A DNA stretch of 19,574 nucleotides, taken from Obelidium mucronatum (Eukaryota; Chytridiomycota; Chytridiomycetes; Chytridiales; Chytriomycetaceae). The stretch covers positions 1-19,574 of the forward strand of contig JAIVFH010000447.1 of NCBI GenBank assembly GCA_025765595.1. Reading direction: 5' to 3'. Below are positions 1-8,018 of the stretch, piece by piece. Positions within the stretch are counted from its first letter, which is position 1; every line of letters starts with the position of its first letter. The notes beneath the pieces were generated by a model. The model did not search any database. It saw nothing but the letters and a program-made list of their open reading frames with translations, and was not told the DNA's origin. Made by a program: the position numbers and the translations under genes.

Positions 1-1070
1 GACTGATGTATTTCTGCAAGAAAAGAAGATATTCAATATTTGGATTGACTAAAGGTACTGAATGCGACTTACAAAACAGGAACAGTAATTGGAGCCGCCG
101 CCGCAGCATTGCGACCTGCAATCTGTAATCCGCGACTCGCTGGAGGAGCCACTTCTTCCACTTTGAGAGTGCGACCTTTTAATAAGACAAGATTCCAGAA
201 ATTCCTGAAACGAATAAGCGCATGATTTTCTTTCTTCGCTCACCATCCGCAACAACACCATTGTACGTGTCGATGGCAGACTTGACAGCCATCCTTTCTT
301 TGAACGAGATTTCCGCGATTCCCGTGTGTGAAGTGGCGTCATAGGAAACAAGGCATTTCACGACAGACCCAAAATCAGAAAAGGTGGCCTGCATTCAAGT
401 TAGGTTTGGTTTGATGAGGAACAAAACGAACGCACTTGAACATCGGCAGCGCTTGCTTTAGGATCCAGATTCAGCACGCGAATTGTCGGCTCAGAGGGGA
501 CCACGCGCGCGGCGGCCGACGCCGCGGCCGGTTCGACGGCGCGCGCAGCCGAAAGGCCGCCGCCGAGTCCGCCGAAGCCGCCGAGCGTCCGCCTTGCGAA
601 TGCGGCGGCCGCCTGGCTGCCGCTGCCGTCCCTGGCGCTGCCGCCGCCGCCGCCGCCGCGCGCGTCCCTGCGCTTCGCGCCGCCAATCTTTTCGCGCAAA
701 TCCATGTCTTTTCCGTCGTATTTGTCGTGTCGCCACGGCTCATCGAAGCTGCGCTGCTGGTTCTGTTTGTTTAATGCGTAAGTAAAACTGATTGCGCACT
801 CGCTTCGCCAAACTAAAACTGAAAAACGTGAGCGCTTACAGAGTATGGCGTGCCTCGGTCTCTGTCTCTGTCTCGGCGGTTGTTGTTGTTAAACCCGCCT
901 CCACGTCTGTTGTTGTTTGAGCCACGCTTATAGCTCGCACCACTGCCCCTCTCGCTGTACACACGAGTAGTTTTGTCTTTTGCCGCAATTTCATCTAGCG
1001 ACTGGGAAGGCGATTAGCGGGATCAATGTGGATTGGTATGCAGTGGTACCATATCCATCATATCGCTCAT
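1..1070 (-). CDS. YRA1: Aly/REF-family mRNA export adaptor (Yra1/Mlo3/THOC4-like), 3' end beyond the window
   Basis: Nuclear RNA-binding adaptor that links the TREX helicase UAP56/Sub2 and the export receptor to spliced mRNA. Exons as read: 1070-1050, 1001-840, 762-436, 388-244, 175-73 or beyond; introns of 48, 77, 47 and 68 nt have GT/AG ends and consistent phase. Seen in the protein: N-terminal UAP56-binding motif MDMSLDEI (residues 5-12, split by intron 1), an Arg/Gly/Asn-rich stretch, a WRHD motif at 71-74 matching the WQHD block of animal ALYREF, a Gly/Ala-rich GC-rich segment, then one RRM from about residue 154 (RVLNLD as RNP2-like strand, GIAEISF as RNP1-like strand) to about 227. A TAA lies at 71-69, but it overlaps a perfect GTAAGT donor at 72, and a pyrimidine-rich CAG acceptor lies at 15-14, so a further exon (13 to 1 and outward) is likely. 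Family assignment is strong; the C-terminus is open. Confidence 0.88.
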
Positions 1071-1172
1071 TTGAAGTATTTATTGTATATATTTATTTAT
1101 TTTATATTTATCATTACATTCCTGGAGCTTATTTGCATTAATAAAAACAGCCGATTCATTCATTCTTACACC
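1071..1172 (-). promoter_or_regulatory. AT-rich spacer: 3' end of RNase T2 copy A and promoter of the Aly/REF gene
   Basis: Only 102 bp separate two genes transcribed in the same (minus) direction. On the minus strand this AT-rich block holds overlapping AATAAA hexamers (for example 1101-1096 and 1097-1092), which fit polyadenylation of the RNase gene, and TATATA-like sequence about 15-25 bp before the Aly/REF ATG. Both roles are inferred from position and motif only. Confidence 0.4.
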
Positions 1173-2042
1173 CTATTCTTCCATCACTAGCTTGTTTGTC
1201 GATGGTACAAACGGGGTAAGCGGAATAAACACCAGCTTGTCCAGCTTGCACGACTGATACGCCCCGCCATTGAAAGTAACCAAACTGGGAGAACTGACGA
1301 CGTACGCGTGGTTTGGCTTCTCGAGCAGATACGTCCACACCTCGCTCAGATACTGCCTCCCCTTGCGTTCGACGCACTGCATCCCGCCCGGGAAGCCAAA
1401 GGCCGTCGCGTGGGCGTCGTTGAGCCGCGTGCGGTTGTAGCCGACGGCGTCTGACGGCGCGACGCCCGCGGCTCTGAAGGCCTTCATGACGTCGAGGCGG
1501 ATAAACAGGGCGACGGCGGCGGCCAGGAAGCCGAGCAGGTCTGCGCGCGGCTCGGCGGGGCTCTCGAGGCAGCGCGGCTGGAAGCTCTCTGCGCACGTGC
1601 CGTGCTTCGTCCACTCGTGCGTCCACAGCCAGTTGTTGTCGCCGTCGCCGGCGCGCCACTCTCGCGCCAGCAGCGCCTGCAGGTACCCGAAGCGGCCCGT
1701 CGTGTTGCGCAGCAGCGCCGCGATGTCCGCGCAGCTGCGCGCCGCGTCGCAGCCGGCGTCGCTCGCGTTGAACGCGCCGTCGCAGCCGTTCGGCCACAGC
1801 CCGTGCAGCGTGAAGCGCGGCCCGATGTCCGCGACCACCGCCGGCGCCGTCCAGCCGCCCGGGTCAGCGTACGACAGCCCGAACGTGTAGTTCTGCGCCA
1901 GCACCGCGAGTCCGTTGCGCGACACGCAGCACTCGTCGTACGGCGCATGCGTCGCAGGGTCCAGAGAGCACGCGATGGCGTAATACGGGCAACTCGCCGG
2001 CTTCGTAAAAAAGGGTTTCGTGCCAGTGCTTGGCGTCCGCAT
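1173..2042 (-). CDS. Ribonuclease T2 family protein, copy A
   Basis: RNase T2 enzymes cleave single-stranded RNA through a 2',3'-cyclic phosphate intermediate, normally in the secretory pathway, vacuole or outside the cell. Counting from the first in-frame ATG (2042), the CAS I motif HGLWPNGCDG starts at His80 and CAS II THEWTKHGTC at 141-150 supplies His142, Glu143, Lys146 and His147, so the active site looks complete. Paired cysteines (CPYY, DECC, CDA) fit the family's disulfides. About 289 residues, no intron. The 5' end is unresolved: the frame is open upstream to 2114 but has no ATG there, and no signal peptide is visible. An alternative joins ATG 2100 (MAQT) through a 40-nt intron 2088-2049, again without a signal peptide. 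The middle is much more GC-rich than either end and than copy B at 5575. Confidence 0.85.
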   Translation of the reverse strand: MRTPSTGTKPFFTKPASCPYYAIACSLDPATHAPYDECCVSRNGLAVLAQNYTFGLSYADPGGWTAPAVVADIGPRFTLHGLWPNGCDGAFNASDAGCDAARSCADIAALLRNTTGRFGYLQALLAREWRAGDGDNNWLWTHEWTKHGTCAESFQPRCLESPAEPRADLLGFLAAAVALFIRLDVMKAFRAAGVAPSDAVGYNRTRLNDAHATAFGFPGGMQCVERKGRQYLSEVWTYLLEKPNHAYVVSSPSLVTFNGGAYQSCKLDKLVFIPLTPFVPSTNKLVMEE

Positions 2043-2341
2043 AGAAATCTGGTAAGAATTCAGTCCATGTCGAAAGAACAAAAGTGACTGTTTGCGCCAT
2101 CCTACCCTTAACAAGCAGCGGCTGCCATAGCGAGACTGCCCGGTCTATTTATTGTATTTACCTTTGTTTCTCAGCGTTGATTCACTATTTGGTTGGGCAA
2201 TCTCGTTGCAAATCTTTAACCGTCTGTGATTTCATGTTTGCGATACATACGCCGCCAGGACGAGGCCAGAATCACAAATCATGCGACAGAAGCATAAAAT
2301 CCCTGCTTCTTTCAATTTCAAGCTATTGCGCCATCGTATTA
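2043..2341. promoter_or_regulatory. Divergent intergenic region between RNase T2 copy A and the histidine kinase
   Basis: About 300 bp between two outward-facing genes; it must hold both promoters and possibly a missing 5' exon of the RNase. A GTAAAT donor-like site (minus strand, near 2160) and a TTACCAG acceptor (minus strand, AG at 2050-2049) are visible, but no open exon with ATG and signal peptide could be joined to them. No strong TATA box was seen. Confidence 0.3.
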
Positions 2342-5106
2342 ATGGCGATCGACGCGACAACGGGTGGCTGGTTTCTGCCTATATTCAATGGCTTTTGGAA
2401 GACTCTTGTATATGCTGCGGTTATCCGAATATCCCTCTTAACGGCAATTTCAAACTTTGCTTCTGTTTGGCCGCCCAACGGTCTTTTTGTGGGGCTCTGG
2501 CTTACATCGACACGACGGGAATCGTATTTTCTCGTCCCATTCATGATTCTTGCCTTATTGTTGATAAATATCGAGCAAAATAGCTTACGTGCGGCAGTCA
2601 TATTTACTGTAATCAATATCGTGGAGAGCTGCATTTGCTTCGTCATGATTGTGTGTCTGGCACCAAACAACAAATACCGCGACTTTTGCAACTTGAAAAC
2701 TTGTGGAATTATAATAGTTTCTTCAGTAGTTTCCTCCCTCATAGGGGGGTGTCTTGGCGCTTGGTTTATCCTTTCCTATTATCAGCTCCCTAGTTTTCTT
2801 TTCTCAGTCACATGTGTCAAATGGTTTTCGAGCGATGGAATCGGACTTATTCAAATGATCCCACTCTTGCTGAGCATCATGCCCATATCTCAAACTATTA
2901 AAACTCTTGGCGCAAATGTTGGGAAATCGATATTCGCTTTGTTTTGTATCATCGCAATAGTGTCAGTTGAAGTTTTTCTCCACAACGCGCCAATCGATCA
3001 GAAGATTTTACCGCCGGAAATTGTTCCATTTATCGCACATATAATTTGCATGCCAATTGTTTTGGCAACAGGGTATCTGGTAGGACACATTGGCTTCACA
3101 GCAAGTTCGCTTGCGTTGAGCATTTCAGCGGTCATTGGGATTGTGAATTCAGGATACTCTAACGAGGATGGAACCACCCAAATGTTTCGGTTGCAGTTTT
3201 TTCTAATTGTGCTCATGATTTGTAGCATGGTAGTGATGGTTTTGCATGAGGAGAGAAAGGAGAGTATGGAAAAGGTTATTAAAGCGAGTGGTAAGTCACC
3301 GCGTTTCTTTTTTCTTCTTTATTTATTGTCAAGGGTTTCGTGTATTCATTCATGCATCTTCTATTGACAGTTCAGAAAACGGCCTTTATGGCATTCCTAT
3401 GTCACGAACTGCGAAACCCACTGCACGCTCTAATCAACGTCAGTTCTCTCGTCCAAGAGACGTTGACACTGAATTCAGATCAACGAGAGCTCTTTGACGC
3501 CATCCAGGCTTCCGCGTCTTACATGTCTGAACTAATCAACGACGTTCTTGACACATCCCTTTTCGAAAGCGGGCAAATGAAGCTCGCTGATCCCATGCCT
3601 GTGCTCCGAGGAGGTATAAACGAGCTTGTGGAGGCAGTGGTGGTACCGTTCCGAGATGGTATTCACGGGAGAGGGATTGAATTGAATTGCGAAGTCAAGG
3701 AAGGGTTGAATGACTTGACGTCGACGAGGATGCTTTGTATGGATGTTATGAAAGTGAAGCAAGTGATTGTGAATCTGCTGTCGAATGCAATCAAATTCAC
3801 GGACAAGGGGGGGAAGATTTCGTGTACCTTTGAAATTGGGGCGATCGGCTCTGGATTGGCTGGTTTCCCGCATGGGAAGCAAAAGCTGAGCTTAAATCGA
3901 AATCATATGAGTTCGGCCGCGCATGGGAACAAAATTGGTGATGGTTGGGTCCTGTTGAAGTTCTCCATAAGTGATTCGGGGATCGGAATGACGGAAGAGA
4001 CCCTCAAGAATCTGTTTATCCCGTTTTTGCCATCTACCATGGCAACCACTCGAGAATATGGAGGAACTGGCCTTGGATTGGTGATTTGTAAGAAAATTGT
4101 GGATTTAATGGAGGGCAAGATTTTTGTCAAGAGTGCCCAAAATGAGGGAACAACTTTCACGGTTGAGATACCCGTCCGCCTTGCTTCCGGAAAAGAACAC
4201 ATCTGGGAGGAATCGGAAGGAGCCAAGAGCGTCCGTTTTGGAATTGAGACAATCACGCCGGATACCGAAAAGTTTTTACCGCCGCCGCCTCCTCTTCCTC
4301 AAATACCACCTGAAGTCTTAATCGAAGTCCGGGAAACTCATCCTACAACGAGTCTTCAAAGAGTAGAGCAAAAATTACGCGAATCTCAGTCAAGGATGTC
4401 TTTGTCACGGCTTTCTTCTCCATCACCTTATCCAGAGGACTCATTTCAAACAGACGAAAAGTTTCGGCTGTCTTGTTCATTAAAAAGACCCGGCACCATG
4501 TTGATGCATGTGACCAGTCCTATAAATGACGCAAACGGTAATTTTCAAGAACAAGGCGGAAGATTAAGTTTATCAAATGCCTCCTTGACTAGAAAAATAA
4601 CAGTTGTGCGGAGTGGAAATCTTGATGTCATCAAGTCTGGGGTCAGCAATACAAGTACGCTACATTTTGGGACGTCGCACAATGCTTCTGGAAGTATATC
4701 ACCACAGAATTTGAACGATTCTGGAATTGGTCCCAAAAATATTCTTGTTGTCGATGATTCTGGTATCAATCGGAAAATCATTGTCAAGTTTTTAAGGACA
4801 ATCAACGCCAAGTTTAGAATCGATGAGGCTGTGAATGGGTTGGAGGCAGTTGAAAAAGCGAGTCAGTCGCAATACGACATTATCTTCATGGATTTAACCA
4901 TGCCTGTAATGGGAGGACGAGAAGCGACACGACAAATTAAGCAAGAACTGAAAGTGCCTGCTCCTGTGATTGCAGTGACTGGAGATAATCTGCCGACTGA
5001 GGAGCTGGACAAGTTGTTTGAGATTGGGTTTACAGCTGTGCAACCAAAACCGTTCACAAAGGAAAAGATTGAAAAGTACTTTCATTGTATTAAGAATAAC
5101 CCATAA
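2342..5106 (+). CDS. Hybrid sensor histidine kinase with an N-terminal MASE1-like membrane domain
   Basis: Phosphorelay sensor; input probably at a membrane, output expected through a histidine phosphotransfer protein. Exons 2342-3290 and 3371-5106; the 80-nt intron has GTAAGT and GACAG ends and joins in phase, giving 894 residues. Order: about eight hydrophobic segments (residues 10-310) with MASE1 signatures WPPNG and an SDGIGLIQMIPLLL block; HisKA with H-box FLCHELRNP (His328); HATPase with N-box NLLSNAIKF (about 451-459), G1 DSGIGM (518-523) and G2 GGTGLGL (547-553); a Ser/Pro-rich linker of about 170 residues; and a receiver domain (about 773-890) with Asp778/Asp779, phospho-acceptor Asp824 (FMDLTMPVMGG) and Lys876 (PKPF). 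All catalytic positions are present. No PAS, GAF or HAMP domain lies between sensor and kinase. The start is the first ATG just before the hydrophobic region; an in-frame ATG at 2234 is an alternative. Confidence 0.9.
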
Positions 5107-5574
5107 ACAAACATGTGTAATATTTTGTTCCAGAACTGAATTGAAGTATCGTTTGCCATTATGGGTGCCTCGATCAAGCCTGTAAGCTTGTTACAATATT
5201 TCTCACTTCTCCGTCACTTTTGAAGGCAAGGAGCTTCCAGTGCTTGGACAATAGACAATGTCCAATTTCACCCATGATGTTTCGTTCCGTGATAGAATAA
5301 GTTCAGCTTGACATGTTAAGATCTAGGGCGAGGCCACACGCCCTTGTAACGTCTCTTTTCCAAAGCCTCCATGGGCCAAAAATAGTCTATCTGCATGATT
5401 AAATCGAAAAAGATTTCAGCGTGGCCAAAGTGATTAAATGATTTAAAAAAAAGCCTTAGATCATTTTTGAATTTCTTTTTCGGCAAGGGCACGCACTGTC
5501 AGGTATATAAGAATGAAAAGGTAGGAAAAGCTTGGAAAGACAGACCTGACGATAAAGTAGAGGACAACTTTTAC
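5107..5574 (+). promoter_or_regulatory. Intergenic region: kinase 3' end and RNase T2 copy B promoter with TATA box
   Basis: About 470 bp with no supportable gene. TATATAAG lies at 5504-5511, about 64 bp before the chosen ATG at 5575, which supports that start over the in-frame open sequence further upstream. A 7-nt perfect inverted repeat (TTGGACA 5244-5250, TGTCCAA 5259-5265) is present and could be an operator-like element or chance. The last 150 bp are rich in A/T runs such as TTTAAAAAAAA. Confidence 0.5.
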
Positions 5575-6738
5575 ATGCACTTGAATTGTATCACTTCGTT
5601 GACGCTTGCTGCTGGTATTGCAACCGTCAATGCGCTGCCCCTTGATGCGCTGTTTGCAAGAGCACCAACTTGCAGTGCCAATTCTGTTGGTTGTCAAGGA
5701 ACTTCCGACTCTTGCTGTATTCCAACCAACGGGCTTATGGTTCTCGCCTTGCAGTGGTTGCCAGGATGGTGCGCAATGAATGCTTGCTCTGATGGTGTTG
5801 TTGCCTCTATTCCATCTGGGGCCTGGACCATTCATGGTATACCTTTGGTAAACACCACCAACTATATAATAACATCAACCTTGAACGTTCTAGGTTTGTG
5901 GCCAAACCAATGCTCTGGAAGTCAAACTGGGGTGAATGGTTGTGATGCTACTCGACAATATGCCAGCGTGAGCGCTGCTGTGTCAACCATGGCTTTGTAC
6001 AGCGACTTGGTCAAGTACTGGATCTCTTACAAGGGAACCGACATGGCCTCTTACGACTCTTTCTGGGTCCATGAGTGGGGAAAGCACGGAACCTGTTATT
6101 CTCCAGCCGATTCAAAGTGCGTTGGCGCCACTGGTGCTGCCGAACTTGAAAAGTACTTTGGTGATGCATTAAAGACGCGCAATACATATGACTTGTATGC
6201 TCCCTTGTACAATGCTGGCGTCATTCCCAATGGAAACAGTTATGACAAGACTCAATTCAAGAACGCGATTCTTGCCGCGTTTCCTGGCACCAATATTGGG
6301 CTTGCTTGCACTGGCTCCTACGTTAATGAAGTTCGTTTGTCCCTGGTTGCTGTTGGTGGAGGACTTGTTGGAGCGCCGTCTCTCATTGCTCCAGAGACGG
6401 ACAACTGCCCACAAACAATTGTGTACGCTGCACCTCCGGGTGGGATTATTCCACAGCCATCGCCGGTGAAATCTTCAACTACTACTACAACCAAAACCAC
6501 TAGTAGTACTAGCAGCGCTGCGACCACAACCAAAGTGGCCACAACCACAACAGCGCAATCGGATTTGAAGCAGTGCGCGCCATTGTTGTGCTCACCTGGA
6601 AACAAGCGCAACAATTTGGCCGCTCCATGCAACACTTGCGTATCCGCAATTGGTGCAGTCGATTCTCACTGTACCCAAGTGGGCTGGAACAAAAAGTGTG
6701 TTTCTGAAGTGACAACAATCTGTGGAATTGCATGTTAA
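5575..6738 (+). CDS. Secreted ribonuclease T2, copy B, with Thr/Ser linker and C-terminal Cys-rich module
   Basis: Extracellular or vacuolar RNase T2. Exons 5575-5836 and 5894-6738 give 368 residues. Signal peptide at 1 to about 20 (hydrophobic LTLAAGIATVNA). CAS I is HGLWPNQCSG with His87; CAS II is VHEWGKHGTC with His147, Glu148, Lys151 and His152. The 57-nt intron (GTATAC...TTCTAG) sits exactly between the HG and LWPN of CAS I; it is a multiple of three without a stop, so the unspliced frame is also open. After the catalytic domain comes a Thr/Ser-rich linker (about 275-310), probably O-glycosylated, then a Cys-rich module (312-368, eight Cys) of the DxxCxxxxWxxxCVxxVxxxC type. That layout resembles carbohydrate-binding or wall-attachment tails of secreted fungal enzymes; the module's function is not established here. 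AATAAA overlaps the stop codon. Confidence 0.9.
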   Translation: MHLNCITSLTLAAGIATVNALPLDALFARAPTCSANSVGCQGTSDSCCIPTNGLMVLALQWLPGWCAMNACSDGVVASIPSGAWTIHGIPLVNTTNYIITSTLNVLGLWPNQCSGSQTGVNGCDATRQYASVSAAVSTMALYSDLVKYWISYKGTDMASYDSFWVHEWGKHGTCYSPADSKCVGATGAAELEKYFGDALKTRNTYDLYAPLYNAGVIPNGNSYDKTQFKNAILAAFPGTNIGLACTGSYVNEVRLSLVAVGGGLVGAPSLIAPETDNCPQTIVYAAPPGGIIPQPSPVKSSTTTTTKTTSSTSSAATTTKVATTTTAQSDLKQCAPLLCSPGNKRNNLAAPCNTCVSAIGAVDSHCTQVGWNKKCVSEVTTICGIAC

Positions 6739-6742
6739 TAAA
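6737..6742 (+). terminator. Polyadenylation signal AATAAA of RNase T2 copy B
   Basis: The hexamer overlaps the TAA stop codon (6736-6738), so the 3' UTR is probably very short. A second A/T-rich run follows at 6750-6775. Confidence 0.5.
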
Positions 6743-7073
6743 GGAAATAGATTTATTTTGAAGAACATAATTTACTTTGAAGTACCACCGGAAGCGTGAG
6801 TGAATTTGAGGTACAGGCCTTTGGTTGCTCACAGCTGAAAGAAAGCCGTTGACCAATCAAGAGACCGTGACCGCATCCATGCCAATATTTTCAAAGAGCG
6901 TCATGATACGAACTTCAAAACCCATAATAGCTAAGCCTATTTCGAAGCCGAGTCTGGGACTAAAGGTACAAAGTTTATCGAATAGAAATGATTATTTTAT
7001 TTTGTTTTGGAAAAGAGAAAGGATGTAAAGAAAGAATAGATTTGATACCCCATTGTTTGGAAGTGTTGCTTTT
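6743..7073. other. Convergent intergenic region, no gene seen
   Basis: About 330 bp between the 3' ends of RNase T2 copy B (+) and the Cys-repeat gene (-). Short open frames on both strands lack family features or plausible splice partners. It presumably holds the 3' UTRs; nothing else is supported. Confidence 0.5.
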
Positions 7074-7673
7074 TTAGAACATGGAAGCCAGGACGACCGC
7101 AACAAGTCCAAATACAACTTGCTTTGCTTCGAAAGAGCTGCTGGTGTAAACATTGGTGGTGGGTTTCACGATATAGGTAGCAGAAACTGAAGTGACCTCC
7201 GATGTGGTTTTGACTGATGCGATACCGGTAGTGGTTGCAGTAGCATCAGTCGAAGATTTCTTTGCGCATTGACCGCCAGATCCAACAGGAACATCCGCTG
7301 GAATAACGCATTCCAAACCAGTGTCACAGATGGGAGAGTACAATGTACCGCCTCCGCATGGTTCACCGACCTGGTTGACTTTTCTCTTGCAGGAACCGCC
7401 GCTACCGACAGGAGAGCTTGCAGGAATATCACAGACTAGCTGGCCCTGGCAAATGGGAGGATATAAGGTGCCGCCACCGCATGGGCCGTCAATATCACTT
7501 TGTCTTCTTTGGCAAGTGCCACCGCTGCCGACGGGGGAAGTGCTTGGAATGATGCAAACTAAACCAGAGACACATTGAGGTGGGTTTGCGGTTCCACCAC
7601 CGCAAGGTCCATTGAGGTCACTTTGGGCGAGAGCAACGCTGGAGGCAAGGAGGATGGCAGCTGCGAACTTCAT
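7074..7673 (-). CDS. Secreted, probably GPI-anchored protein with three 41-residue Cys repeats
   Basis: 199 residues, one exon. MKFAAAILLASSVALAQS is a clear signal peptide and fixes the start at 7673, although an in-frame ATG exists at 7742. Three tandem repeats of exactly 41 residues follow (19-59, 60-100, 101-141), each PCGGGT..PP.C...LVC.IP...PVGSGG.C with four cysteines, so two disulfides per unit are likely. Then a Ser/Thr-rich stretch (about 142-178) and a hydrophobic C-terminus (VVFGLVAVVLASMF) after SSS, the arrangement of a GPI-anchor signal. It is probably displayed at the plasma membrane or wall. I do not recognise a named family and infer no enzyme activity. Confidence 0.85.
   Translation of the reverse strand: MKFAAAILLASSVALAQSDLNGPCGGGTANPPQCVSGLVCIIPSTSPVGSGGTCQRRQSDIDGPCGGGTLYPPICQGQLVCDIPASSPVGSGGSCKRKVNQVGEPCGGGTLYSPICDTGLECVIPADVPVGSGGQCAKKSSTDATATTTGIASVKTTSEVTSVSATYIVKPTTNVYTSSSFEAKQVVFGLVAVVLASMF
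7251..7619 (-). repeat. Three tandem 123-bp coding repeats
   Basis: The repeats encode residues 19-59, 60-100 and 101-141 of the Cys-repeat protein. The unit length is exactly 41 codons in all three, and the GGGGT-like and CCVGSGG-coding blocks are also visibly similar in DNA. This indicates internal duplication with length held constant. Confidence 0.85.
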
Positions 7674-8018
7674 TTTTTTGGTTATAAATTTGAATGGGCC
7701 GAATATGCTGAGTTTATGTACCCATTTATTTACAGTGCTCATTTAAGTTGAACTTGCTGAGCGGCAGTAAGGGCAAGCCCAGCACTTAATTTCTTTAATC
7801 ACAACCAACGAATACTTAAAAAAATGAAAATGGACGAACAGCTTGGTTGTCGTTCACTGATGTACGATAATATAAACGAGATGTTATATATAATTTATAA
7901 ACGAAAAGACCCACCATCCATCCCTTACTTCTTCCCAAACTCTAAGCAGAAAAATGAAGCTATAGTCCCCACGACCTTCAAAACCACCCCCCCAAATTAA
8001 AAATTCATTCCTTATACT
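7674..8018 (-). promoter_or_regulatory. Intergenic: zinc-finger A 3' end and Cys-repeat gene promoter
   Basis: About 345 bp. An A/T-rich block at 7868-7900 contains TATATAA-like sequence on both strands, roughly 200 bp before the Cys-repeat ATG; a TTTATAA element also lies about 10-15 bp before that ATG, too close to act as a normal TATA box for it. No gene is supported. Confidence 0.35.

Noticed and set aside
436..785. Several overlapping Arg/Ala-rich open frames on both strands
   Set aside because: They are shadows of the GC-rich third exon of the Aly/REF gene; only the frame with WRHD and RRM motifs joins its neighbours in phase.
1484..2087. Long open frames opposite and beside RNase T2 copy A
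   Set aside because: High GC removes stop codons in all frames; only the frame with HGLWPN and HEWTKHGTC has family motifs.
3291..3370. Kinase as two separate genes (membrane protein and soluble kinase)
   Set aside because: The gap is a normal 80-nt intron with GTAAGT and GACAG ends and correct phase, and MASE1 directly preceding HisKA is a known order.
5467..5574. Upstream extension of RNase T2 copy B to an ATG at 5467
   Set aside because: It would precede the TATA box at 5504 and would bury the signal peptide that starts at 5575.
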